A stretch of DNA of 64,000 bases, taken from Pseudoscleropodium purum. Taxonomy: Eukaryota > Streptophyta > Bryopsida > Hypnales > Brachytheciaceae. The notes under the pieces are model-generated. The model was not told where the DNA came from and made no database searches. It saw nothing but the letters and a program-made list of their open reading frames with translations. Shown piece by piece: positions 37,047 to 48,900 of the stretch. The DNA is taken from contig OZ017796.1 in assembly GCA_963969395.1 (NCBI GenBank), positions 9,674,501 to 9,738,500 on the forward strand, written 5' to 3'. The translations under genes were made by a program, and so were the position numbers. Every line of letters begins with the position of its first letter. The stretch's first letter is position 1.

Positions 37047-37409
37047 AAGGTATGGATTCATCAAACTGGCTTACTTAATCAGACGGACTGCCGTGCAGTT
37101 CAGTTCAATGGGGTGAATGTTGAAATGTGCGTCAATAATATAATGCCTCCGTCAGTTTGACTGTTTCACGTGGAGTGTAAAGTAATTCAGAAAAGTCTGG
37201 AATTTTTCTGTTGATTCTCATACAAAACCGTACCTGAAACAGGGGAACCTGGCCACAGTGAGACTGGATTTTAACTTTTTGACAATGCAGAATTGTTGTA
37301 GAAGAATGACGGAATGCTTCTATCAAAATAGTCAGTCAATTTTACAGTTTTTATTTTTCTTGGAGGATATCACTGATCACACATTCTAACATTTTTAGAA
37401 TAATCATCA
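37047..37409. other. Short spacer
   Basis: Mixed composition; a 64-codon minus-strand frame has no recognised domain. Nothing else seen. Confidence 0.35.
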
Positions 37410-37740
37410 TGAATTTTAACCCCAAATTGAAAGTCCCAAGATCATTTTGTCATCAAAAACCACTCAAAAACTGTCATTTTCAAAGCAAACAACTGAAAGT
37501 TCAAACATTTGTTTCATTTGCACATCCAACTGTAAGATATTGTACTAGACTAGCTTGAGAATGTGTGGAAGAAATTTTAGAAGCTTTGATTTTAATGATC
37601 ACAAGATATAAGCATTCAAAGGGAAGAAAATAAAATTTTCTCTTCGACCCTAACTTGATTAGATCATACCAAGCCTTCGTTTGGCATTTCAAAAATGTGA
37701 TTTTAGACATTCTCCATTCATAGCATATATTCGTTCTTCT
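37410..37740 (+). repeat. Dispersed AT-rich repeat, partial plus-strand copy
   Basis: Starts TTTAACCCCAAATTGAAAG and continues through CACTCAAAAACTGTC, a GTACTAGACTAGCTTGAG phrase and ACAAGATATAAGCATTCAAA. It matches the minus-strand copy at 1-805 particularly well in this part. Similarity fades after about 37.74 kb. Confidence 0.75.
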
Positions 37741-40263
37741 TACAACTAACTTTTATATCTCCCACCAACCTAATTGATGCAAGCTCAAGATTGTGTTAAA
37801 AACAACATGGATTACTTTCTAAATAACTTATATTTTGTAGCAAAACTACTTGAAAATGTTGGTGGTAAAAAGTCCTATGACGGAGCAAAACTCTAAGATA
37901 AATTATACAACTGATTCCAAAAATATCCAAAAAAAAAAAAAATACTCCTTTATTTGAGTGCCTTCGATTCTTTTAGAAAGTTACTGGCGAAATTCACAAT
38001 AATTAAAAGTAAAACATAAGCTAATAATTAAAGTTATTCACAACTGCAGAAAGTCAAGGGAATGATCCCAACTTAATCGAATTGGCGTCTGATCCAAGGA
38101 ACTGAAATACCAGAATCGAACTTCCAGATTTCATGACTTTTATTTATTTATTTATATTTTGAAACAAATGAAACGGATGACTTTGCTTTTGAAAAACCAT
38201 TGATTGAAAAGGAATGCTACGGCCTGAAGGCGGAAAGACCCAGTCCACCTGATGTACATAATTATAACGTGGACAGAAGGGGCCCCTGCCTATTAGTAAA
38301 CAATGTTGTGTCCCACTCAGAGGAGTGACCTAGAGCCTCCTTACATGCTCCCCTGGTGGGGAGAGCTACAGGGGAGCTACAGGGAAAAATACCAATTTTA
38401 CTTTTATGTGGACTTGTAGGTGAGCGACTAATACAATTAGGGCTTGTATTAGATTCTCTCACGATCCACTAGTCTCTTCTAGTCTCCACCAATAGAGTTG
38501 TTCACCAATATCAGATGAAAATAGAGCTCCTCTTTTTCTATTGTCCACACCAGCAAGACAATCAATGGAGACAATTTTGTCTTTTGGCTTGTTTTAGGTT
38601 CAAATTTACCCATCGAGCGAGCATATAAGCCCACCTTCATCACATAAAGTTTTCCTTCATTAAATATTTCCTCAATCCAATGGCCCAGATGTCCTCTGGA
38701 TGAACACTTGTAATACCACTTCAAGGGTCTACAAGTGTTGCAATGAAGGGAGCATAATAACCTAAATTGAGATGAGAAACTGATGACTACAAAATCAAAC
38801 CTCCACAAGGTAATTTAACTACACCTACAATGGACTACTACTCAAAATTGATTCCTATTTTTGAAGGAAAAATAAACAAGGAAGATTCCCCAAATGGTGA
38901 GCATGATAAGGACAAATGCAAGGTGAATCTTGAGTAGTATGCAGCTCTATTAATAAATTGTGGAGGTGGCAACTTTACAAGTGGTCAATTTCAAGTGCAC
39001 TTTGTGTTGTTTTAACTTCTCTCTCTAATGTCATTTCTTCATGTGCATCAAATTAATTTGGCATCACCTACATGACAATTAGAGCACCCTACACTTTGTA
39101 TCTTTGAAAATTTGTAACTAATTCACAATGCGTCCAAAAATTATGGAAACACTTGCAATTTGATTCATAGTCCTTTAGCAATATGCAAAAAATGTTGTTC
39201 ATTTTCTAAAGCACATTGGTTATACTACAAAGCTTATTCACGCAATTCCAAGTATAATTGCCATAGTTGAACTTCTATATAGTACTTCTTATCTCAAATC
39301 TCATCTATATTACAAAATTTTAGATCCTCAAAGAAAAATCATGTTAGATGTTAAAAATTACTTATTTCTTTTGAACATTCTTTGTAAATAGACCTTGGTA
39401 TATATTGAAATAGCCAAAAAGTTGATAAATTATTTGAATACATATTATTGTTATTAGCCAAAAAGTTAAAATATACTTCCTCTATCCTAATATAGATCCA
39501 AAGTTTCCATATATATTTGTCCCAAATTAAATTCAAAATGGCTCTCCACAACTTGATCAACAACATTTGAAGCTAGTTTGAATACCTAGAAGTAAGAGAA
39601 TCCACAAATGCCACATTCTAAAGACTATTAATACAACAACTTGATCCCTCTAACTAGGGAATTGAAACACAACCTCTAATCAACTAAAAGTGATGAATCT
39701 AATCCACAATTGTACAAAAAGTGCTACTAACAATGAAATTTCTTGTTAAAAATTTTATAGAGTTGAATCACTTAACATCACCAAAATTGAATACAAAGGA
39801 CATCATTGGACTTCAGTACACCAACATCAGTTGAAAAATGATTTAAATTAATAGCATTTGAACAATTTCAAAAAGGAGGAAAAATATCAATTTTGTCCCT
39901 TTTTTCAACATGCACTACTTTAATTTACTATTAACTTTCATTTTTTCACATCTAGTGGAGTTTACTAGAAGTTACAATAACTAAGCAATTTCTTGAAAAC
40001 TCACACATAATCTAGCCATTTTGAGGAAACTCCAAATTTATTTTGGAATGGAGAGAGTATATTATTTCTTGCATGTGTTAGAAATTGCCTACTCCCTACT
40101 TGTAACATATATAGAAGTTTTACTATACTTTGTTTTTTCAAATCTTGGGACTATTTGTAAATGTTTTTTTAATCTTCAATTATCAAAGATGAACTTACAT
40201 GTCTTCTATGTGTGATAAGAATCTAGACTTTGGGGTGAAATTATAGTATTCATGTGAAGACAT
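37741..40263. other. AT-rich spacer with one GC-rich island
   Basis: No supported gene. At about 38210-38480 a GC-richer island contains GGGGCCCC and a local duplication GAGCTACAGG; the minus-strand frames through it (38262-38462 and 38479-38808) have no domain I recognise. It could be a fragment of a retroelement or of a captured gene. The rest is AT-rich. Confidence 0.4.
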
Positions 40264-41082
40264 CACTAGAAAATGGTGTTCAAGTCAACAAAAAAAATTA
40301 ACAATTTATTGACTTGAATACTATATTGACCATTTTAATAGTTTTTTGTTGATTTGGTACAAATTAATACAATGGTCACATAATTTTTCTTGATTCAAAT
40401 AATACAATGTCTAAATCAACAAAAAAGATAACACATTTGTTAATTCTGAATTCCAAAAGTTTCAAATACTTTTTCATTGTTTGGGAAATATTTTAATCAC
40501 CATGAATGAAATTCTATGTCAAAAAACAATTTAATTAGAAAAAAAAAGGCAAGCCTTTTATTTCTTGGAGATAGAAGACAGCTGACATTAGTATCAGAAA
40601 AATAGAGAAGACAAGGTCTTTAAAGAAATGGGGTGATAAAAGGTAGAACAAATCATGTGGGATATGTGAACCACTGATGGTTTTAATTCACATATCCCAT
40701 ATGGTTTATTTTACCTTCTACCATCCTATTTGTATGAAAATCTTATCTTCTTTACTCCCCTAGCACCAATCATCAAGAAATAAAAACTTGTCTTTTTTAT
40801 TCTAATTAAATTATTTAGTTTAATTTTTAGTTCTACCTATGTGTTGTTTTTGCCTATATGGTAGTTTGAGTTGGGCCAATTTTTGGCTTGCTGTGAGGCG
40901 GTCATTTATGAAGCAAATTTATAAATGAATTATTACTATTATTCTTTTGACTTAACCATCATAACAAAACAGACAACAAATTTTTGTTAAGTATTGTCGA
41001 AGACAACACTATTGAGGATACAAATGACATCAACATTTTTTGTTAATTTTTTGTTATGGTGGTCATTATTTTTCTACTAGTG
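40264..41082. mobile_element. CACTA-like non-autonomous element containing a long hairpin
   Basis: The left end reads CACTAGAAAATGG (40264) and the right end is TTTTTCTACTAGTG (to 41082), complement CACTAGTAGAAAAA, the classical CACTA terminus; the left end lacks three bases relative to it. Subterminal AT-rich motifs such as TCAACAAAAAA recur near both ends. The centre is a long imperfect hairpin (about 40527-40810) with arms of roughly 135 nt and a loop of about a dozen nt; CATGTGGGATATGTGAA pairs with TTCACATATCCCATATG. No convincing 3-bp target duplication is visible. Confidence 0.65.
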
Positions 41083-41734
41083 AGAATTGAAGAAATAGTG
41101 AAGACAAACCACTTCAAATATTATATTTACAAAATTTGAAAATATCTCCATAGTTGTGTGTATCATAGGATAGTGTATAGAAAAAGGATAACTCTAATTT
41201 GAAAACACATGTTGGATATGGCTCAACTATCTAAGTTAATAAATTCTATTTAGGCATGTTGGGAATGCTTCATGAACCTAGATAGCAAATTCCATCCCAT
41301 ACTTTACTAGTAGAAAATGGTTTGTGTAAACTAGGGAAATGTCTATAGAAAGATCCACCAATAGTCAAATTCCACATATAGATCTTCTTATAAGTCATTT
41401 CCTTGGTCTATATGGATCATATTTCTATTAAGAGCTTTTAGAGTAGAACATTGTGATGTAAACCAAATTTCCATGTCTTGCTATAATGATGAAAGGTGAT
41501 TTTTGAAGTAAGCTATGATTATTAGCCCAAAATTCAAATTATAGTTAAGTTATTCATTTTGGAAAATTATTATATTTCAAAATTGTTGTAAGGACCAAAC
41601 TTGATAAACTTCATTTCATTAGTAGGGATCAAATTTGAAAAGATGATATTTATAGATAAAATTCAAATCAAAGAAGGAATTAAAAGTTGCCAAAATATAC
41701 TAATAGGTGATTCATAAATTAATTCCTAAAGGAC
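41083..41734. other. AT-rich spacer
   Basis: No gene seen. ACTAGTAGAAAATGG near 41306 resembles a CACTA end but lacks the first C and has no partner. Confidence 0.4.
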
Positions 41735-42960
41735 CAAGGGTGTTTCTCAAAAAAAATATTAGAAACTACTATTTTTTAGTGTGTTTCCTAAAATTGAAAT
41801 AAAAACATTTTTTTGAACTTCGATTCTATAAAAGTGCAGTAGACTACTATTACAATGTGAGGAAATGTTTTTAACCCATTTGACCATGAGGATTGAAAGA
41901 TTATAATATTTGAAGTGAGAAAATAAAACTTTTTTTCATTCTTGCAAACAAGGTCAATACACTTTGGACCTTCTTGGAGTAAATTTTTACTCTACATAAA
42001 AATGAGGAATTTTGGTTCACTTACAAAAACTTTCAAAAGCAACTACAATGTCTAGCTTACACCAACCTTTGTTTTATCTTTTTGTGAAAGTGAAAGAATA
42101 GTCATTACATAAAATTTGGTGAAGCATTGTATTTCTACATTCTTCCACCTTACAGACCAAAAAACACTTTTCAATTATATTTATGCAATTTTCATCTAAA
42201 TTTGGTGACTTCATCTATATTTTTAATAGAATTGTAAAAAATTTGGTTAAAAAAGATTACTTTTATTTGATGAAAAGTAGACATTTACTTTGAAGTAGTG
42301 CAATCTCACCCCATGGTGAAATGCATTAAAAAGTTGACTTACACTTAATTACCCTACAATGCAAGGAGGTTAAGCGAATTGGCAATATACTAGTCATTTT
42401 TTGATGATTTTTTATGCAATAAAGAATTTTTTTAATTTCAAATCTAAATGGTGAAAAGTTAGAAACAAACATTTGGAATACGTGGAGAAATATTTCAAGA
42501 ACTTTGACTTTATAGATTGCAAGATAATTGGACTTAAAGTTAGAAGAAAAGTTTTTTTTAATTTAAAATAACTAACAAAATTTGACTCCTTGTAGAATGT
42601 AATTTGAGAACTCAATTTTTTTTCTTTGAAAAATTGTATGCAATATTTTATGAGATGCATACATACAAAATTTCAAAAATTGATGAGTTTTTTTGCAAAA
42701 GATGCCCCCCAAATGTCCAAATTGCCTAAATTCTTTCAAGTAGCATAACTTTTGATTTGGGCACTCAACTAGTAAAAGAAATTATATTCCTACTAAGAGG
42801 TAACATGTTCACACCTTGTGTAAAATTTCTGTGAACTTCATAAGATCCTATCCAAAATTCCAAGTGCTTGTTGAACAAATATTTGGTCCTTTAAGAGGTA
42901 ACTATTAAAAAATTCTACAATTGATGAAGTTTCAAATCTCTAAAGCTATTGGCACTACTC
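41735..42960 (+). repeat. Dispersed AT-rich repeat, diverged plus-strand copy or copies
   Basis: Contains the family core twice (GATTGAAAGATTATAATATT near 41895 and AGATTGCAAGATAATTGGAC near 42515). The downstream AGCATAACTTTTGATTTGGG block is near 42741. It may be two overlapping or nested units. Boundaries are approximate. Confidence 0.55.
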
Positions 42961-43018
42961 ATTTCAGAAATTAAGGGTCTTAAGACACTCTCCCTTCCAT
43001 GCATTGCAACTCTCATGT

Positions 43019-43034
43019 CCCCCCCCCCCCCCCC
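43019..43034. repeat. C16 homopolymer
   Basis: Run of 16 C followed by a T run, in AT-rich DNA; length may be unreliable in an assembly. Confidence 0.85.
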
Positions 43035-45300
43035 TTTTTAGAAAAAAATTAAATCCTTAAATGTCTAATCCATCATTTTAGGGTGGCAATGCAAATTTAA
43101 AGGTGTTTGGTCCTCTAATTTGTTAATTTGAAATTTCATATCTTTTTCTCATATAGTTTGTCAAGTTGCCTCTCTATAGGTAAATTTTTTTGATTTGGAC
43201 CAAAACTGCTCCTTGGGGTGATTTTTCAAAGTCAAACACTTCCCGAAATACTCATCGTGCATATTCCTAAAAGAGAAATCTAGCCAAAAAAAGACCATTC
43301 TAAGAAAAAAATTCTATAGATGTACAAGTAGACAAGGGGTTGATTTTGTGGAGCATATAGTAGATGGGTATAACCAAGTGAAGTTTTTGTTTTCTCAATA
43401 TACCTCACATAATTGCAAGGCTCTGAAACAATCTTCCATTGTTTTAATCCTTATAAAAATTGGTATGTAATGTTTGGTGAGAATTGTCATTTAGTTCATT
43501 GTTAGCCGGTGCCTTTGAAAAATAAATTGTTGGAGTGTGAAAATGGAGGATCTTGAATGGAAGAAAAAAATTCTTAGGATTGGCATCCAATTAGTATGCA
43601 TAAATAAAAGGTGGATATGTAGCCGTTGCTAATGAAATTGTCAAATTTTAACCGCTTGCTTTTTTGAATCAAAAGCTAATACTTTGGTTGCTAGAGGTAA
43701 GTATGTTTTTGGACAAGATAAGTATCACTTTAAGGTTGGTTGTTGAGAGGCTTGGAGTGGTTGGATAGGGAAGGGGGAGATTTTGCTTTAGGATTGGCCA
43801 TGGTAGCTAGCCCTTGCTCTATTGCTTATGTTTTCCCAATATAATGAAATTTTTAAGTTTAATTTCAAAACTAGCATGTCTTTGAAAGAGGAGGATTTTA
43901 GCTTTTGCAAATTTGAAGTTGAAAGAAAGTAGCTAGTAAGAATTTGATACTAGAAGAAATGAATTAGGAGATTTTAATAAGGAGAGGATGCAACTATTGC
44001 CCCCTAAAAAAACCCTCTTTCCTTTCTACAAAGAGGAGGCAAATTGCCAAAAAATTTAGCTCCAAAAACTTTCTAAATGCTATTAGCATGCATGCTTTTA
44101 ACTATTCATGACTATATTTGGTAAAAAATGGCAAATTCTTTTTTGTGAAAATTTGAGAAATAAAACCCCAAATTCATTTTACTTGGGAAAAAAAACTTTT
44201 GTTTTTCCAACAACTAAACTTTGAATGAAGATATCTTAAAATCTTTATAGTCAAAGTGTTTGAAAATTGGAAGGTACATTAAATAAATTTGACAATGATA
44301 AATAAGATTTTGTGCTTAGAATTTTCAATAAATGATTCAAACAAATATTACACTTTCTTTTCATAAATGGTAGTTTGGAGTTGCTTTTGGATGGAGGATT
44401 GCCTTTGGACATTTAGAGCATCCTTGATTAAGACTTAGGATAAACATACTATTTGTCTGTAATGAATGTGGTTTGAGGTTGAGTAAGAAAGTAGGTAGAA
44501 AAGCGAGCTAAACATCTTGACTTGCATGGTGCATTTCCAACTTTTGCTAGAGTACTATTCAATTCATTGTAGAGAGACAATTACTTGCATTGAATCACAA
44601 TGGAGAAATTTTAGAAAAGATGGAGAGCCTCTGGGAATATTAGAGAATTTTGCATTAAGTTTTATTTTAACAATGCCATAGCATGTGGATTGAAGAGCTC
44701 AACAAAATTTGTAAATGTGGTATGTAGTGTCCACAATTAAAAAGAGGATGATAAGGGATTGATTGGGTCACTACATTTGTCACCACCTTGCTTAATACCA
44801 TTCCAAAGTCACTTGACCAATCAGACTAAGTTAAGGATGCTTTTAGGGGTTAATGAAATATAGTTGCACTTATTGAAATGTTCTTTTTGAATTTATATTT
44901 GAAATCCAAAATCAAAGATTTTATCTATGGCAATTTTTCTCTAAGTTGAAAAATAATGTACTAGAGCAATCTACAAATATTTCCTTTTTTTGAATGAATG
45001 AAATCACTAAAAGTCACTTGATTGGGATGATATCCCGACATTAGATGAACTTACATACTTTTGGATGAAGAGTTGACATTTAATCCATGAAGGAAAGAAG
45101 CTTCAATAGATCGAAGCACAAAATAGTGAAATTAGGTTTCCTCAACAATGAGGGTGCCTTACCCAAGAAAGTTACTTTACATATCATCAAAGTCAACAAA
45201 TACTTCGTGAGGTTCATGAGACCCAATTGCAACGATGCCTAATTCAAAAGTAGTTCATGGTAGTATAATAAAAAGCAATATTTATAGTGTCAAATGCCGT
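43035..45300. other. Gene-poor spacer
   Basis: About 2.3 kb with no supported gene. Several stretches (43500-43830, 44370-44830) are less AT-biased and could be degraded transposon coding sequence, but I could not assign any. Confidence 0.4.
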
Positions 45301-45930
45301 ACAGGGCAACCTAATTTCACTATTTTGAGTGAAGTTGCACTCGCTTACCCGGGAAAACTGAAAACAACATCCTTGCCCCAAACCTGAGCTCGAAGCAGAG
45401 TGATGGCAATCAGGTTCACACGCAGGGATTCTTCCATACTCTGACTTTCACGAAGCTTGCATCTCGCCGATGGATTCGTTGCACGCTCATTTCGAAGTAT
45501 TTCAAGTTACGCACTGGGAGCTTGAGGATCAAGCTGCTTAATGTCAGTCTCACTGCTTTTCGAGGATGAATCTTGCCAGGTTCCACCTCCATCGCAAGGA
45601 TTGGTAGCCACGAACTCATAAGGTAATGGATTTGATTGCTTTCTTTCTACTGAAATCCCTTCTTGTCCCGACGTGGTTAGATTTGTTGCCATTGACAAAT
45701 GGTGGTGCATCTTAGGGTGATCTGCCATGTATACAATTCCTTACTCTAGTTCCTGAATTTAGGTTATATTCTTGTGGTTAAGTACCGGCATTAACCCTGC
45801 AGCCTTGCTGAGTGTTTGTATGTGGATTTTGAATGCTTATGTTGGCGTTTGAAGTTTTCGTTTATTAATTTTTAATTATTGCTACTTATGTGAGGAGTTT
45901 CTGAGATTTGGTTTTCTGTGCATGTACAGA
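45301..45930 (+). promoter_or_regulatory. Promoter and 5' leader of the MRS2-type gene
   Basis: GC content rises at about 45.3 kb. The start codon is directly preceded by TTTTCTGTGCATGTACAG, a good 3' splice site, so an intron in the 5' UTR is likely, with the first exon somewhere in 45.35-45.75 kb. Minus-strand frames in this interval have no domain. Confidence 0.45.
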
Positions 45931-48900
45931 ATGGCACGACTGCAGCTACAGATCCTCAGAAGGATCTGCTCGTTCTCAAATCCGTCGTCAGTTGTGGAGT
46001 ACCGGGGTGTTGCTGCATTTCGTGGCTTCACGTCGTATAATAACTACGCATTTAGCAAGAGCTTGGGTTACGACGAAGGAAGAGTTGGCAAGGGTTCAGC
46101 AAGAGGTGATTTTCTAGGGCATTTTCGTTGTGCTTCAATAATTCGGACATTGACTACTGAAGGTGGAAAAGAAGGCAAAGATGGGGATACACCTCACCAT
46201 TCTACCAAAGTTGATGGAGGGATGAAGTATAGTGTTGTACAAATTGACAGTGATGGCGCATGGCGTACGGTGTTGCGCAATGCTGTTGAGCTTGTGAGTA
46301 GCTTTTACCCTTTCTTGTTCTTGAAATAAGACCTAATTGCAGAACATTTCCACGCAATAATTTTTAAATTTCTGCAAATGGTATAGTAGAAATTTGGGTT
46401 TCAGGGGTTTGGACAATATTAGGGTTTCGGATGGTTTACCACTTGGTAACGTACCTCTGTCTTGTCTACACCCTTACCAGCCAAGTGGCCAATAAGCTAA
46501 CTGGAATCGGTTGCTGATGCCCGCACTGCCTAAGTTGTGTCAAATTGGTGCCAACTCCCGCTAACTAGCTTGCAATGAGTTTACATTCATATCCGCCAGT
46601 CAAATTATCTCCCATATTTTGGAGAAGTAAACTAATTGTGCGTAAACCAATGGGATAAAGTTCTAAATCTGCCCGCATCAGCCAAGTAGCCGGATTTGGC
46701 TAACTTTAAAGCCTAACTCCCCATTAGTTTACCTTGCAAGTGCTCACAAGGGGTGAATTAACTTCCAACTAGCTAATGGGGGCGTGCGCCCCAATCAGTC
46801 AATTGACGTTACTTGCTTTGTGTGGGCGAGACCTACGTGGATTTGAATATGATCACAGGTTTTGGCAATGTTCGTCTTGTGACTGAAGATGTTGACCTGA
46901 TGAGAGGGTGGGTTATTTTAGGGCGTACACCCTCGAGATGTCAGCATTCTCGCATCTTCAACTCCTTTTATTTCACAGAGGTCAATCATAACTGTGCACA
47001 ACGAGATGGTGAGGCGAATTTCAAGGCGGGAATTGAAGATCTCTGTTTTGATTCTAGAGGCTTATAACGTTGCTGGCTTATTACCACTTTTCAAATTCAG
47101 TAATTTTCAAGGAGCTCTTGTTTTATTAAATGTTGAATCTTTTTTAGGATCTGATGACGACCACCTCAAGCTTTTTTTTTCAGATCATGGTGCGGATGGA
47201 GAATGTCAAAGCTCTGTTGAGTAGAGATCATGTCTTACTGTTTGAATCTCGACGCCCACGGTAAATGACCGTGCGCAGCTGTTTCTTTATTGTTAGGCGG
47301 CATGATTTGCAGTTTAAGAAAATCTAGGTTTAAACTGGTAAAGTTAGTATCATATCTACTAATTTGATTAATAGCTTCTTATAATCAGGCTGGCGAAATA
47401 TTTCAGCGGAGCTCATTATTTTCCAGCAGGGATGTTGAGTTTTGGATTATGTGAAGCTGACTAACCATTTTAGGGATCTCACTTGGATTTCCTAATCATC
47501 TTGCAGGTCATTCAAGGACCGTGATATTGTGGGAGCAGCTCCTTCCATTGCAGAGTGTCAAGAAGCTGCAGCAGACAGGTTCCTGACTACTCTTCTATGT
47601 GATAGTGTTCCTTTTTCTCTCCATAGCAAGTTCTTTCCTAAATTTATTTTTACACTCCAAGCCCATTGTCGAATTCACCTTAGCCTGCTACATTGTGAAT
47701 TACTTCAAAATGCAGGGCTCGGGAACTGTTTGCAGTTTATATGTCACAGCAAGCTCGGGCGCCGATTAGCCATGTTCTGGATGCGATGCCCTTTCATCTG
47801 CGAATGTTGGAGTGTTTGCTTGACGACACAAGCACTTTCTTTTACCAGAAAACTGAAAGGTGATCCAGTGGTCCCTGCTCAAATATAGAAATGGAATCGG
47901 CAGTCGCACTCCTTGAATTGGAACACAAACCGGTTCAAATTGCAAGTCTCAATAAGTAGAATAACATGTACTGGTTGAATTGGTTTTGTTGTACATTCAG
48001 GAGAATGCAGGAATTGCTTACAAAGCTATGGTGAACAATTAAAATCCTCGGAAATGAGTTCTTAAGTGAGACATACAGACATCTAATTATCCTCAATTCC
48101 CTCAGGAGCAGACTCGAAATTGTTTATCCGGAATCTGTGGCTGAGATATAGTAGAATCTGGTGGTCAGTCTTTGTCATTGACAAGATGAAAATTTATGTC
48201 TCTAAGAAAATCTAGAAAAAATTCTGACATCTAAAGAGAAATTTGCAGAAGCTTTTCGTGGACTGACTTTAAACATGATGTTCTGCAAGGTTGAAGGTAG
48301 TCGTGGAGCGTATGCTTGAAGAGCTCACCGGTGACGTCAATATGGGCGGGTACTATCTTATCCCAACCATCGAATTTTTGTTTCCAATTAACATGCTTGC
48401 TAGATGTGGAGATACATAGTGAAATCGATGTGTGGAGAGATCTTCAGACATCTTCCAAGTTTTCAGCTCTTGATCAGTAACAAATAAGCATTTATGACTT
48501 ACGAAAGCTTATTCTGTTTAGTTGCAACAATACCGTAGGACGTCCGAATAAAACACTTTTGTGGTTATTTTGAATGTTTCGATTTAGTGACTTGAATTTG
48601 TGTTAGGAACTCACATTGGTTACGATTGCGTTTTGACCGTCAGGCTTCAACGCTTGTTGCCACTGAAAAGAGCACTAACAGAAGTCGAGCATGATGTGAG
48701 GGACACACATGATGCGTTGGAAGAGGTGAATCTGAGAACAGTATATATTTTCATACTGGTCTGGTTGATATTCACGAGATCTTTCTTGTGTATCTGAGTA
48801 TTCAGATATCATTGATGAATGTAATTATAGCTTGCTTTGGTTGTAAATGATGGTTAGAAATGCGCTTGTGAAGGTGAGGGGCTTGAGATCCACCAGCTAA

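Noticed and set aside
41305..41320. ACTAGTAGAAAATGG as another CACTA end
   Set aside because: The first base is not C and there is no partner terminus.
43500..44830. Possible retroelement coding remnants
   Set aside because: Composition hints at old coding DNA, but no reverse transcriptase, integrase or nuclease motif could be identified.
46813..47067. 84-codon plus-strand frame as a continuous exon of the MRS2-type gene
   Set aside because: It is in the wrong frame for the RDLR signature and reads through two clear splice sites.
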